A stretch of 64,000 nucleotides of DNA. Source: Polaribacter marinaquae. GTDB lineage: Bacteria; Bacteroidota; Bacteroidia; Flavobacteriales; Flavobacteriaceae. A program made the translations under genes and the position numbers. Shown here one piece after another: positions 24,938 to 34,379 of the stretch. How positions within the stretch are numbered: position 1 is the stretch's first letter; every line of letters begins with the position of its first letter. The notes beneath the pieces were generated by a model, which was not told the origin of the DNA, made no database searches, and saw nothing but the letters and a program-made list of their open reading frames with translations. Location of the stretch: NCBI RefSeq assembly GCF_038019025.1, contig NZ_CP150496.1, positions 647,501 through 711,500 of the forward strand, in the 5' to 3' direction.

Positions 24938-26197
24938 TTATGTTTTTTGCTTTTTCTTCTTGGCTGCCGGAAATAAAACATTGTTTAAAATTAATCGGTA
25001 ACCAGGTGAAGTTGGGTGTAAATCTAATTCGGTTTTAGGGTCTCCTACTCTATGCGTGTAATCTTCAGGATCATGTCCGCCGTAGAAAGTAAACATTCCT
25101 TTACCTTTTGTTCCGTGAATATATCTTGCTTCTCTATTCACTTTATTTTCTCCTAAAACTAAGACATTACTTTTAATTGTATTTCTATCAAAAGAAGTAG
25201 TTTGTCCCATAAATCCTTTTACTAAAACTGTATGGTTTTGTGTTAACATCGTTGGCACAGGATCCCATTTTGCAGAAAACTCTACCAAAGAAAAATAATC
25301 TGAAGTTTTAGGTATTTTACGTTTTCTTGTCATATCAATAGAAGAAAACTCGTAAGTTGTTGGGTTTTTAATTAAATCGAAATTTTTAAATGCAAAAGTT
25401 TTGTTATAATTTATTTTCGATTGATAATTTGGCGTAGACGCATCTCCATCAAACATTGCTTCTGCAATATCAATTCCGTCTGCAGATAAAGCGATATCAA
25501 AGCTATCGGTAGCAGAACACATTGCAAACATAAATCCGCCACCAACTACATAATCTCTAATTTTCTTTGCTACAGCTAATTTTTCTTCAGAAACCTTATT
25601 AAAACCTAATTCGGTTGCTAGTTTTTCTGCTCTTTGCTTTCCTTCTATATACCATGGCGTCGTTCTAAAAGAACCATAAAATCGGCCATATTGCCCTGTA
25701 AAATCTTCGTGATGCAAATGCAACCATTCGTACAACAACAACTTATCGTTTAAAACTTCTTTGTCATAAATTACATCAAAAGGAATTTCTGCATAGGTTA
25801 AAACCATGGTTACAGCATCGTCCCAAGGCATTTTGTCTTTAGGAGAATATACCGCTATTTTTGGCGCTTTTTCTAAGGTAACAGCATCTTGATTTGAAGA
25901 AGGTGCAGCAATTTCCTGTAAAATTAATTGTGATTTTGCATCTGAAATTACTTGATAAGAAACACCTCTAATTTTGCATTCATTTTCTACAATCTTATTG
26001 TTTTCAATTAAAAATGCGCCACCATCATAATTTAAAAGCCATTTAGATTTTAAACCTGCCTCTAAAGAATAATAAACAATTCCGTATGCTTTTAAATGAT
26101 TTTTTTGATTATCATCACTCATAGGAACATATATAAATGATGCCCAAATTGAGTTGGAAACGAATAGAAATATAAATATTGTTAGAAGTTTCTTCAT
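24938..26197 (-). CDS. Exported protein of unknown function (often labelled asparagine synthetase B)
   Basis: A protein of about 419 residues. I prefer the start at MKKLLTIFIFLFVSN (26197), because it gives a standard signal peptide ending near WAS; a longer reading starts at 26218. The mature part has AYGIVYYSLEAGLKSKWLLNYDGGAF, AVYSPKDKMPWDDAVTMVL, LHHEDFTGQYGRFYGSF and FTFYGGHDPEDYTHRVGDP. From memory, Bacteroidota proteins of this type are annotated asparagine synthetase B, but I see no N-terminal Cys glutaminase, PP-loop or asparagine synthetase motif. It is secreted or periplasmic, function unknown. The gene ends one base from the preceding plus-strand gene and is separate from dnaB. 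Confidence 0.7.
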   Translation of the reverse strand: MKKLLTIFIFLFVSNSIWASFIYVPMSDDNQKNHLKAYGIVYYSLEAGLKSKWLLNYDGGAFLIENNKIVENECKIRGVSYQVISDAKSQLILQEIAAPSSNQDAVTLEKAPKIAVYSPKDKMPWDDAVTMVLTYAEIPFDVIYDKEVLNDKLLLYEWLHLHHEDFTGQYGRFYGSFRTTPWYIEGKQRAEKLATELGFNKVSEEKLAVAKKIRDYVVGGGFMFAMCSATDSFDIALSADGIDIAEAMFDGDASTPNYQSKINYNKTFAFKNFDLIKNPTTYEFSSIDMTRKRKIPKTSDYFSLVEFSAKWDPVPTMLTQNHTVLVKGFMGQTTSFDRNTIKSNVLVLGENKVNREARYIHGTKGKGMFTFYGGHDPEDYTHRVGDPKTELDLHPTSPGYRLILNNVLFPAAKKKKQKT

Positions 26198-26269
26198 ATT
26201 AAAAACTAAAATACACAATTACTTTAGAAGCAATTGTGTATTTCTATAAATTTATAAATACTTTAATAC

Positions 26270-27784
26270 TTAAAAAGGAACATCATCATCTCCAAAAGCA
26301 TCTTTTGGATCTACACCACCTTCTCCGGCAAATGGATCTTCTGGGAAATCTGCATTCATAGAAGATTGAAATTCTGAACTAAATCCTTCTTCTAAATCTG
26401 AGAATTTTGCTAAATGACCTGTAAATTTTAAACGAATATTATCTAACCCACCATTTCTGTGTTTTGCTACAATAAATTCTCCTTGTCCTTCACACGGTGA
26501 ATGGTCATCGTCATCCCATTCTGTCATTCCGTAATATTCTGGACGGAAAATAAAACTAACAATATCGGCATCTTGTTCAATTGCACCAGATTCACGTAAA
26601 TCTGATAATAAAGGTCTTTTACTTCCACCACGAGTTTCTACCGCACGAGATAATTGAGAAAGAGCAATAACTGGTACAGAAAGTTCTTTTGCCAAAGCTT
26701 TTAAATTTCTTGAAATCATAGAGATTTCTTGTTCTCTATTTCCGCCTGCTTTTCCTCCTGCAGTCATCAATTGTAAATAATCAATTACTAAGATTCTAAC
26801 ATTGTGCTGCGACACCAAACGTCTTGCTTTTGCTCTTAAATCGAAAATAGATAAAGATGGCGTATCATCAATAAATATTGGGGCATCAGACAAACGTTTT
26901 ACTTTTACATTTAACTGTTCCCACTCGTGTGGCTCTAAATTTCCTTTTCTTAATTTTTCTGAAGTCAATCCTGTTTCCGAAGAAATCATACGTGTAATTA
27001 ACTGTACAGAAGACATCTCTAAAGAAAAAATAGCTACACCATGATTAAAATCTATCGCCATATTTTTAGCCATCGAAATTACAAATGCTGTTTTTCCCAT
27101 ACCGGGTCTTGCAGCAATAATAACTAAATCTGATGGTTGCCAACCAGAAGTTAACGCATCTAATTTTGTAAAACCTGTAGCCAAACCAGACATTCCTTCT
27201 TGGTTACCAATTTCTTGAATCTTTTTTAATGCTTGCTTAACAAGCGATCCTGCATCTTCTGAACTCTTTTTTAAATTTCCTTGTGTTACTTCAAATAACT
27301 TACCTTCGGCATCATCTAAAAGGTCAAAAACATCTGTACCTTCATCATAAGCATTTTCTATAATTTCACTTGATATAGAAATTAATTTTCTTTGGATGTA
27401 TTTTTGAAGAATAATACGAGCATGGAACTCGATATGCGCAGAAGAAGCTACTTTTTGTGTTAAACGAATTAAATACAAATCTCCGCCAACAAAATCTAGT
27501 TTAGCATTCTTTCTAAGTAAGTTAGATACTGTTAATAAGTCGATTGGTTCTGAGTTTTGAAACAATTCGTAAATAGCAGCGTATACTTCTTGATGCTTTT
27601 GATCGTAAAATGCTTCTGCACTTAAAATATCAATTACATCATCAATTCCTTTTTTATCAATCATCATTGCACCAAGAACAGCTTCTTCTAATTCTACTGC
27701 CTGTGGCGGGATTTTCCCTTTTTCTAGACTAATAATTTTACTCTTGTCTATCTTTTTTCCTGCGATTGCACTCGTTTTTTCCAT
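26270..27784 (-). CDS. dnaB: Replicative DNA helicase DnaB
   Basis: A 504-residue DnaB. The N-terminal collar domain (PPQAVELEEAVLGAMMID) is followed by a linker and the RecA-like motor with Walker A ARPGMGKTA (225-233), Walker B VRILVIDYLQLMTAGG and the C-terminal SQLSRAVETRGGSKRPLLSDLRESGAIEQDAD arginine-finger region. It is a hexameric 5'-3' helicase that unwinds DNA at the replication fork. There is a single copy with no intein. The start is the ATG at 27784, with a TACATTTG box 5 bases before it on the minus strand. Confidence 0.97.
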   Translation of the reverse strand: MEKTSAIAGKKIDKSKIISLEKGKIPPQAVELEEAVLGAMMIDKKGIDDVIDILSAEAFYDQKHQEVYAAIYELFQNSEPIDLLTVSNLLRKNAKLDFVGGDLYLIRLTQKVASSAHIEFHARIILQKYIQRKLISISSEIIENAYDEGTDVFDLLDDAEGKLFEVTQGNLKKSSEDAGSLVKQALKKIQEIGNQEGMSGLATGFTKLDALTSGWQPSDLVIIAARPGMGKTAFVISMAKNMAIDFNHGVAIFSLEMSSVQLITRMISSETGLTSEKLRKGNLEPHEWEQLNVKVKRLSDAPIFIDDTPSLSIFDLRAKARRLVSQHNVRILVIDYLQLMTAGGKAGGNREQEISMISRNLKALAKELSVPVIALSQLSRAVETRGGSKRPLLSDLRESGAIEQDADIVSFIFRPEYYGMTEWDDDDHSPCEGQGEFIVAKHRNGGLDNIRLKFTGHLAKFSDLEEGFSSEFQSSMNADFPEDPFAGEGGVDPKDAFGDDDVPF

Positions 27785-27922
27785 GATTGCAAATGTACTT
27801 TTTTACTTTGTTAGATGTTTGTAATATATAACATTTATTTGTTGACAAATATTGTAAACTAAATTGTTATTATCTTGTTAATAACCAGTCAACTTCTATT
27901 TTGAATTCTTATTTTTACACAT

Positions 27923-28993
27923 ATGAATTTTAATAAAAAACATTTATTTTTAGCCTTTTCTTTGCCAATAATGATTCTTTTAGTGCAGCTTTCGGCAAAG
28001 AATAATGCGTTTATAGAGCATTATTATTCAAACGGAATTTACCCTTACATTTCTAAATTTTTAAGAATATTTTTAGGTTGGATTCCTTTTTCTGTTGGCG
28101 ATCTTTTAATTACCTTTTTACTTTTTATTTTCCTTCGTTTTTTATTTCGATTAATTAAAACTCGATTTAAAAATTTTATTCCGAAAATGATTCATTTTAC
28201 TGCAATTATAGCAATAATTTACTTTTGTTTTTATCTTTTCTGGGGATTAAATTATTACAGAGAACCTTTGGCTAAAAACTTAAATTATCATCAAAATAAA
28301 TATACAACTGCACAATTAATTTCTACCACAACATTAATTATTAATAAGTTAAATAAATATCAATTTGAGCTAACAAATAACGATTCTTTAAAAGTTAAAA
28401 ATCCGTATAGTCAAAAAGAAATGTATAAAATGGCTATTAATGGGTACAAGAACTTAGAAACCGATTTTCCGCAATTAAAATATCAATATAAATCTGTAAA
28501 AAGTTCTTTAATGAGTTTGATACAAACCTACAACGGCACATCTGGTTATTTGAATCCGTTAACAGGTGAAGCGCAAGTAAATAGTAGAATTCCGAAAACA
28601 GGATACCCAACAACTATTTGTCATGAAATGGCGCATCAAATTGGTTTCGCAGCCGAAAATGAAGCGAATTTTATTGGTTTTTTAGCGGCAAATTATAATG
28701 ACGATTTATACTTTAAATATGCCAGCTACAGAATGGCTTTTAGTTATTGTATATCAGAAATTAGAAAAAGAGATTTTAAACAATATAAGGAACTTTGGAA
28801 AACGGTTAACCCTGGAATTTCGAAAGATTTTAATGCGAGCTATCACTTTTGGCAAGAATACAAAAACCCATTTGAACCAATTATAAAAAAAGGCTATAAC
28901 TCTTATTTAAAAGCAAATAATCAAACAAACGGAATTGAATCTTACAATTATGTTGTCGATTTATTAATCACCTATTTTGATGATATTGAGTAG
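27923..28993 (+). CDS. DUF3810 membrane protein with HExxH motif
   Basis: A 356-residue protein with membrane segments near the N-terminus (LFLAFSLPIMILLVQL, LLITFLLFIFLRFLF and FTAIIAIIYFCFYLFW). The soluble part contains HEMAH with H234, E235 and H238, followed by GFAAENEANF, the arrangement of a zinc metalloprotease with a downstream Glu ligand. This is the DUF3810 family, common in Bacteroidota and without a known role. If the motif is functional, the protein is an inner-membrane metalloprotease. It is monocistronic, divergent from dnaB. Confidence 0.85.
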   Translation: MNFNKKHLFLAFSLPIMILLVQLSAKNNAFIEHYYSNGIYPYISKFLRIFLGWIPFSVGDLLITFLLFIFLRFLFRLIKTRFKNFIPKMIHFTAIIAIIYFCFYLFWGLNYYREPLAKNLNYHQNKYTTAQLISTTTLIINKLNKYQFELTNNDSLKVKNPYSQKEMYKMAINGYKNLETDFPQLKYQYKSVKSSLMSLIQTYNGTSGYLNPLTGEAQVNSRIPKTGYPTTICHEMAHQIGFAAENEANFIGFLAANYNDDLYFKYASYRMAFSYCISEIRKRDFKQYKELWKTVNPGISKDFNASYHFWQEYKNPFEPIIKKGYNSYLKANNQTNGIESYNYVVDLLITYFDDIE

Positions 28994-29096
28994 ATTTCAT
29001 TTTCTTAAATTTATGTTAAATTAACCACATTTAACAGTTAACAAAATGCTACTAATTAAATTTAGGGCAATTAATTCAAATAACTATTTCAAACTC

Positions 29097-32048
29097 ATGA
29101 GAAAATTACTCTTATTATTCTCGTGTATGTTGGCTTTTTCTATGCAAGCGCAAGATTATTTTCCAACAGACGCAGGAGTAAAAATTACAGACAACACATT
29201 AGTTGCATTTACCAATGCTACTATTTATGTGACACCAGAAAAGGTGATTAAAAAAGGAACTTTATTAATAGAAAATGGTAAAGTTACCAATGTTGGTAGA
29301 TCTATTAATGTGCCAAAAGGTGCAAAAATTGTAGATTTATCTGGCAAAACAATTTATCCTTCTTTTATTGATTTATATTCAGATTTTGGTATTAAAAAAC
29401 CAAATAGAGCATCTGGTAATTCTAGAGGAACGCAATATGCTGCTTCTAGAGAAGGTTATTATTGGAACGATCATATTAGACCAGATGTGAATCCTATTAA
29501 AGATTTTTCTTTCGATTCTAAAAAAGCCAAAGATTTAATTAACGCTGGTTTTGGTGTAGTTAATACGCACATGAATGATGGAATTATTCGTGGAAACGGT
29601 TTATTAATTGCTTTAAATCCTAATTCTTCTGATGCTTACAGAATTTTAGATACTAAATCTGCTCAATATTTATCTTTTAATAAAAGTGTAACTTCTAGAC
29701 AAGCATATCCTGGTTCTAGAATGGGTGCAATGGCTTTGTTAAGACAAACTTATAATGATGCTAATTGGTACGCTAATGGTAACATGAAAAATAAAGATTT
29801 GGCTTTAGAAGCTTTAAATAGTAATAAAAATTTAGTACAAATTTTCGAAACTAGCAATTTACTAGATGCTTTAAGAGCAGACAAAGTTGGTGATGAGTTT
29901 GGGATACAATATACAATTGTAGGTTCTGGAGACGAATTTGAAAGAATAGCGGATATTAAGAATACAAATGCGAATTTTATAATTCCTATTAATTTTAGCA
30001 ATGCATATGATGTTTCTAATCCTTTATTAGCGCAACAAATTTCTTTAAGAGATATGCGTAAATGGAATCAAGAACCTTCTAATTTAAAAGTATTATCAGA
30101 AAACGGAGTAAATTTTGCTTTAACAACGCGTTCTTTAAAATCTGTAAAATCTTTTCATAAGAACTTACAAAAAGCAATTAAATACGGTTTTGATTCTAAA
30201 AAAGCATTAGCTTCTTTAACTACAATTCCTGCAACTATCATTGGTAATAGCAATATTGGTAATTTAAATCAAGGTAGTTATGCAAACTTTATTATTACTT
30301 CTGGTGATATTTTTGATGCTAAAACAACAATTTACGAAAACTGGATTCAAGGAGATAAAAATGTAATAAACGATATCTCTATTAAAGATATAACAGGAAA
30401 TTACATGCTTTCTGTTAATAATAAAAGTTACGATTTAACCATTTCTGGTAAAGGAGCGAAACAAACAGCAGTTATTAAATTAGGTGACAAAAAGATTAAA
30501 TCTAAATTCTCATTTAAAGATAATTGGATTTCTATTACTTTAAATGAAGATAGCGGATATACAAGAATGATGGGTAAAATTATAAACCCAGCTAACGTAA
30601 TGCAAGGTGCTGCTTTTGATACTTTAGGTAACGAAACAGCTTGGTCTGCAAGTAAAAAAGTAAAAAAAGATAGTAAAAAGAAAAGTAAAAAATCGAAAGA
30701 GCAACCTGTTGTTGTGCTTCCGGTAAGTTACCCAAACCTTGGTTTCGGAAATTATTCTTTACCAGAAACAAAAACGATTTTAATTAAAAATGTTACTGTT
30801 TGGACAAGTGAAGATGCTGGTATTTTAGAAAATACAGATGTATTATTAGAAAATGGAAAAATTGCAAAAATTGGTAAAAATTTAAAGGCAAGAAGAGCTA
30901 CAGAAATTGATGGTACTGGTAAACATTTAACTGCAGGTATTGTAGATGAGCATTCTCATATTGCTGCATCTGCTGTAAATGAATGGGCACAAAATTCTTC
31001 TGCAGAAGTTACTATGGAAGATGTTATAGATCCTAATGATATTAATATTTACAGAAACCTTTCTGGAGGTACAACATCTTCTCAAATACTACATGGTTCT
31101 GCAAACCCAATTGGTGGTCGTTCGGCAATTATTAAATTGAAATGGGGAGAAAATGCAGAAAATATGATTTATGACAACTCGCCTAAATTTATAAAATTTG
31201 CTTTAGGTGAAAATGTAAAACAATCTAGAAGTCCTAACGGAACTCGTTTTCCTCAAACAAGAATGGGTGTAGAACAAATGTTTACAGATTATTTTACAAG
31301 AGCAAGAGAATATGAAGCTTTAAAGAAAACTGGTAAACCATACAGAAAAGATGACGAAATGGAAACATTAGTAGAAATCTTAAACGGAGAACGTTTTATT
31401 TCTTGTCACTCTTATGTTCAATCAGAAATTAATATGTTAATGAAGGTTGCAGAAAAATTCAACTTTAAAGTAAACACATTTACACATATTTTAGAAGGAT
31501 ATAAAGTAGCCGATAAAATGGCAGCGCATGGTGTAGGTGGTTCTACTTTTTCTGATTGGTGGGCTTACAAGTACGAAGTTAATGATGCTATACCATACAA
31601 TGCGGCAATTATGCATAATGCTGGTGTAACTGTAGCAATTAATTCTGATGATAGAGAAATGTCTAGACGTTTAAATCAAGAAGCTGCAAAAACAATGAAG
31701 TATGGTGGAATGTCTGAATTAGAAGCTTGGAAAACCGTAACCATTAATCCTGCTAAATTATTACATATAGATGATAGAGTTGGTAGTATAAAAGAAGGTA
31801 AAGATGCTGATGTTGTTTTATGGAGCCATCACCCAATGTCTATTTACGCAAAAGCAGAAAAAACAATTGTAGATGGTAGAATTTTCTTTGATAGAAAAGA
31901 AGACATCAAAAAAAGAGCCGCTATAAAAGAAGAAAAAAGCAGATTAATTAATATGATGCTTAACGAAAAAATGAATGGTGGTAAGACAAAAGTACCAATG
32001 AAAAGAGCAGATAGAGATTTTCATTGTGATACTTTAGAAGAAATTTAA
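29097..32048 (+). CDS. Secreted double amidohydrolase
   Basis: About 983 residues from the ATG at 29097, which gives a clean signal peptide (MRKLLLLFSCMLAFSMQAQ). An upstream in-frame ATG at 29046 would put 17 poor residues in front of it. Two amidohydrolase-like units occur in one chain: the first (TPEKVIKKGTLLIENGKV, LSGKTIYPSFIDLYSDFG) is incomplete in metal ligands. The second, near residue 570 onward, has the standard VDEHSHIAASAV motif, CHSYVQSEINM, FTHILEGYKVADKMA and the Asp strand AINSDDREMSRR. The linker (KKVKKDSKKKSKKSKEQ) is very basic. Probably a periplasmic or cell-surface hydrolase of unknown substrate. It is followed 11 bp later by a related gene. Confidence 0.85.
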   Translation: MRKLLLLFSCMLAFSMQAQDYFPTDAGVKITDNTLVAFTNATIYVTPEKVIKKGTLLIENGKVTNVGRSINVPKGAKIVDLSGKTIYPSFIDLYSDFGIKKPNRASGNSRGTQYAASREGYYWNDHIRPDVNPIKDFSFDSKKAKDLINAGFGVVNTHMNDGIIRGNGLLIALNPNSSDAYRILDTKSAQYLSFNKSVTSRQAYPGSRMGAMALLRQTYNDANWYANGNMKNKDLALEALNSNKNLVQIFETSNLLDALRADKVGDEFGIQYTIVGSGDEFERIADIKNTNANFIIPINFSNAYDVSNPLLAQQISLRDMRKWNQEPSNLKVLSENGVNFALTTRSLKSVKSFHKNLQKAIKYGFDSKKALASLTTIPATIIGNSNIGNLNQGSYANFIITSGDIFDAKTTIYENWIQGDKNVINDISIKDITGNYMLSVNNKSYDLTISGKGAKQTAVIKLGDKKIKSKFSFKDNWISITLNEDSGYTRMMGKIINPANVMQGAAFDTLGNETAWSASKKVKKDSKKKSKKSKEQPVVVLPVSYPNLGFGNYSLPETKTILIKNVTVWTSEDAGILENTDVLLENGKIAKIGKNLKARRATEIDGTGKHLTAGIVDEHSHIAASAVNEWAQNSSAEVTMEDVIDPNDINIYRNLSGGTTSSQILHGSANPIGGRSAIIKLKWGENAENMIYDNSPKFIKFALGENVKQSRSPNGTRFPQTRMGVEQMFTDYFTRAREYEALKKTGKPYRKDDEMETLVEILNGERFISCHSYVQSEINMLMKVAEKFNFKVNTFTHILEGYKVADKMAAHGVGGSTFSDWWAYKYEVNDAIPYNAAIMHNAGVTVAINSDDREMSRRLNQEAAKTMKYGGMSELEAWKTVTINPAKLLHIDDRVGSIKEGKDADVVLWSHHPMSIYAKAEKTIVDGRIFFDRKEDIKKRAAIKEEKSRLINMMLNEKMNGGKTKVPMKRADRDFHCDTLEEI

Positions 32049-32059
32049 AACTAGAAAAC

Positions 32060-33355
32060 ATGAAAAAAATTATATATAGTTTACTATTCTTCTTTGTTAT
32101 AGGAAATAGTATCGCACAACAAACACCCGCAGATAAGCAAACAAAAGCTTTTTCAATTGAAGGTGCAACGGCTCATATTGGTAACGGAAAAGTTATTGAA
32201 AATTCGTTAGTAATGTTTAACAATGGTAAAATTACTTTTGTTGGTAGTGCTAAAATGAAAATAGCTAGACAAGGAACTATCATAAACGCAACCGGAAAAC
32301 ATATTTACCCAGGTTTTATTGCTGCCAACGCAACTTTAGGTTTGGTTGAAATTGATGCTGTAAAAGCCAGTGATGACCAAAGAGAAATTGGTAGAATGAA
32401 TCCGCATATTAGAAGTTTAATAGCCTACAATGCAGAAAGTAAAATTGTAGAATCTATGAGACCTAACGGAGTTTTAATGGCACAAATTACGCCAAGAGGC
32501 GGTACAATTTCTGGAACTTCTTCTATTGTACAATTGGATGCTTGGAATTGGGAAGACGCTTCTATTAAAACAGACGACGGAATTCACATGAACTGGCCTT
32601 CTAGTTTTACAACTGGTAGATGGTGGTTAGGCGAAGATCCTGCTTTAAAACCAGATTCTAGATATGCTGGTAAAGTAGATGAAATTAAATCTTATTTTAA
32701 AAATGCTAAAATCTATTTAGCTGGTAAAAAAGCTAAAACTCATTTGCCATATCAAGCTACAGAAGGTTTATTTAACGGTTCTAAAAAGCTTTTTATTCAC
32801 GTAAACGGACAAAAAGAAATTACAGATGCAGTTACCATTGCTAAAAATTTAGGTATTAATAATATTACAATCGTAAATGCGGAACATGCAGATAAAGTAG
32901 CCGATTTGTTAGTAAAAAATAATGTGTCTGTAATTTTACAAAGACCACATAGAAACCCAGGTAACGAAGATGATTCTTACGATTCTACATACACTGTTGC
33001 AAAAACACTTTTAGATAAAGGTATTATTGTAAGTGTTGGTATGGAAGGACAAATGGAACGTATGAATACTAGAAACATACCGTTTTATGCAGGTACTTTT
33101 GCAGCTCATGGTTTAACTAAAGAAGAAGCTGTACAATTGATTACATTAAATACAGCTAAAATTTTAGGAATCGATTCTTTTGCAGGTTCTTTAGAAGTTG
33201 GTAAAGATGCTACTTTGTTTATTTCTGAAGGTGATGCTTTAGAAATGAGAGGAAACATTTTATCAAAAGCATTTATACAAGGTAGAGATATAAGTTTAGA
33301 AACGCACCAAACTAAACTTTGGAAACGTTATTCTAACAAATACAAAACCAAATAA
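32060..33355 (+). CDS. Secreted amidohydrolase family protein
   Basis: A 431-residue amidohydrolase with a signal peptide (MKKIIYSLLFFFVIGNSIAQQ). The start repeats the pattern of the larger neighbour (GATAHIGNGKVIENSLVMFNNG, ATGKHIYPGFIAAN). The His pair of the metal site expected after GFI is not obvious (it reads AANATLGLVE), so it may be a partner or pseudoenzyme rather than an active hydrolase. The C-terminal NTAKILGIDSFAGSLEVGKDATLFI is typical for the family. It is translationally close to the upstream gene (11 bp gap) and ends at a clear terminator, so the two form one operon. Confidence 0.82.
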   Translation: MKKIIYSLLFFFVIGNSIAQQTPADKQTKAFSIEGATAHIGNGKVIENSLVMFNNGKITFVGSAKMKIARQGTIINATGKHIYPGFIAANATLGLVEIDAVKASDDQREIGRMNPHIRSLIAYNAESKIVESMRPNGVLMAQITPRGGTISGTSSIVQLDAWNWEDASIKTDDGIHMNWPSSFTTGRWWLGEDPALKPDSRYAGKVDEIKSYFKNAKIYLAGKKAKTHLPYQATEGLFNGSKKLFIHVNGQKEITDAVTIAKNLGINNITIVNAEHADKVADLLVKNNVSVILQRPHRNPGNEDDSYDSTYTVAKTLLDKGIIVSVGMEGQMERMNTRNIPFYAGTFAAHGLTKEEAVQLITLNTAKILGIDSFAGSLEVGKDATLFISEGDALEMRGNILSKAFIQGRDISLETHQTKLWKRYSNKYKTK

Positions 33356-33373
33356 AAATTTTCTACAAATAAA

Positions 33374-33401
33374 AAAAGGCTCGCAATTTGCGAGCCTTTT
33401 T
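33374..33401 (+). terminator. Terminator after the amidohydrolase operon
   Basis: A GC-rich hairpin (AAAAGGCTCGCAA with TTGCGAGCCTTTT), 13-bp stem, is followed by a T-run and ends the amidohydrolase operon. Confidence 0.9.
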
Positions 33402-33556
33402 AATCAAAAACAGTTAACAGTAATAAAACATACTTAAATTCTCCTTTTTCTTAGCAATCGGATCTTAAAACAATCTGTCTAACAATTTAAAGTAATTGTT
33501 TTATTACAACACAAATATTGTATAAAATCTTTATTACTACAATACCTATAAATAGG

Positions 33557-33564
33557 TATATTTG
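33557..33564 (+). promoter_or_regulatory. -7 box just before the SpoU methylase gene
   Basis: TATATTTG matches TAnnTTTG and ends 5 bases before the ATG at 33570. If transcription starts 4-9 bases downstream of the box, as usual in this phylum, the message would be leaderless. Confidence 0.45.
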
Positions 33565-33569
33565 TATTG

Positions 33570-34364
33570 ATGAAAGAAATTACAAGCATACAAAACACAT
33601 ACGTTAAAGACCTTTTAAAACTTCAAGAAAAGTCTAGAGAACGCAAAAAAAAAGGATTATTTATTATAGAAGGTAAAAGAGAAATTTCTTTAGCAATTGC
33701 TGCTAATTATAATTTTGACACTGTTTTGTTTGTAGAAGATATAATTACAGAAAAAGAAATCTTACATCTATTTAACGAAAACATTCACCGTATTAAAATC
33801 TCTACAGAAGTTTATCAAAAATTAGCTTACAGAGATAGTACAGAAGGCATTATTGCGGTTACAAAATCTAAAAACTTTTCTTTAGACGCTATTAAATTCT
33901 CTTCTAGTAATCCGTTAATTTTAGTAGCAGAAGGTGTAGAAAAACCTGGAAATATTGGTGCTATTTTAAGAACTGCGGATGCCGCAAATGCAGATGCCGT
34001 TTTTATCGCAAATCCTAAAAGCGATATGTACAATTCTAACATTATTCGTTCTAGTGTTGGTTGCGTATTTACAAATCAAATTGCTATAGGTTCATCCGAA
34101 GAAATTATTGCTTTTTTACTAGAGCATAACATTAAAATATTTGCGACTACTTTACAGAATTCTAATGAATATTATAAAGAAAATTATACAGAAGGAACTG
34201 CAATTGTTGTGGGTACAGAAGCTACAGGTTTAACCGAAGTTTTTAGAGAAAAAGCAACACAAAATATAAACATACCAATGCAAGGAAAAATAGATTCTAT
34301 GAATGTTTCTGTAGCAGTTGCAATTGTTTTATTTGAAGCAAAAAGACAAAGAAATTTTAAATAA
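33570..34364 (+). CDS. SpoU/TrmH-family RNA methyltransferase
   Basis: A 264-residue SPOUT methyltransferase from ATG 33570 (a TTG codon just before it would only add one residue). It has the N-terminal RNA-binding segment (RERKKKGLFIIEGKREI) and the SpoU catalytic knot motifs: AEGVEKPGNIGAILRTADAANAD (motif 1), IVVGTEATGLTEVF (motif 2) and the IPMQGKIDSMNVSVAVAIVLFE (motif 3) knot. It probably 2'-O-methylates a ribose in rRNA or tRNA using SAM, in the cytosol. It ends 15 bp before the M48 protease gene. Confidence 0.93.
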   Translation: MKEITSIQNTYVKDLLKLQEKSRERKKKGLFIIEGKREISLAIAANYNFDTVLFVEDIITEKEILHLFNENIHRIKISTEVYQKLAYRDSTEGIIAVTKSKNFSLDAIKFSSSNPLILVAEGVEKPGNIGAILRTADAANADAVFIANPKSDMYNSNIIRSSVGCVFTNQIAIGSSEEIIAFLLEHNIKIFATTLQNSNEYYKENYTEGTAIVVGTEATGLTEVFREKATQNINIPMQGKIDSMNVSVAVAIVLFEAKRQRNFK

Positions 34365-34379
34365 ACTCATCAAATAACA

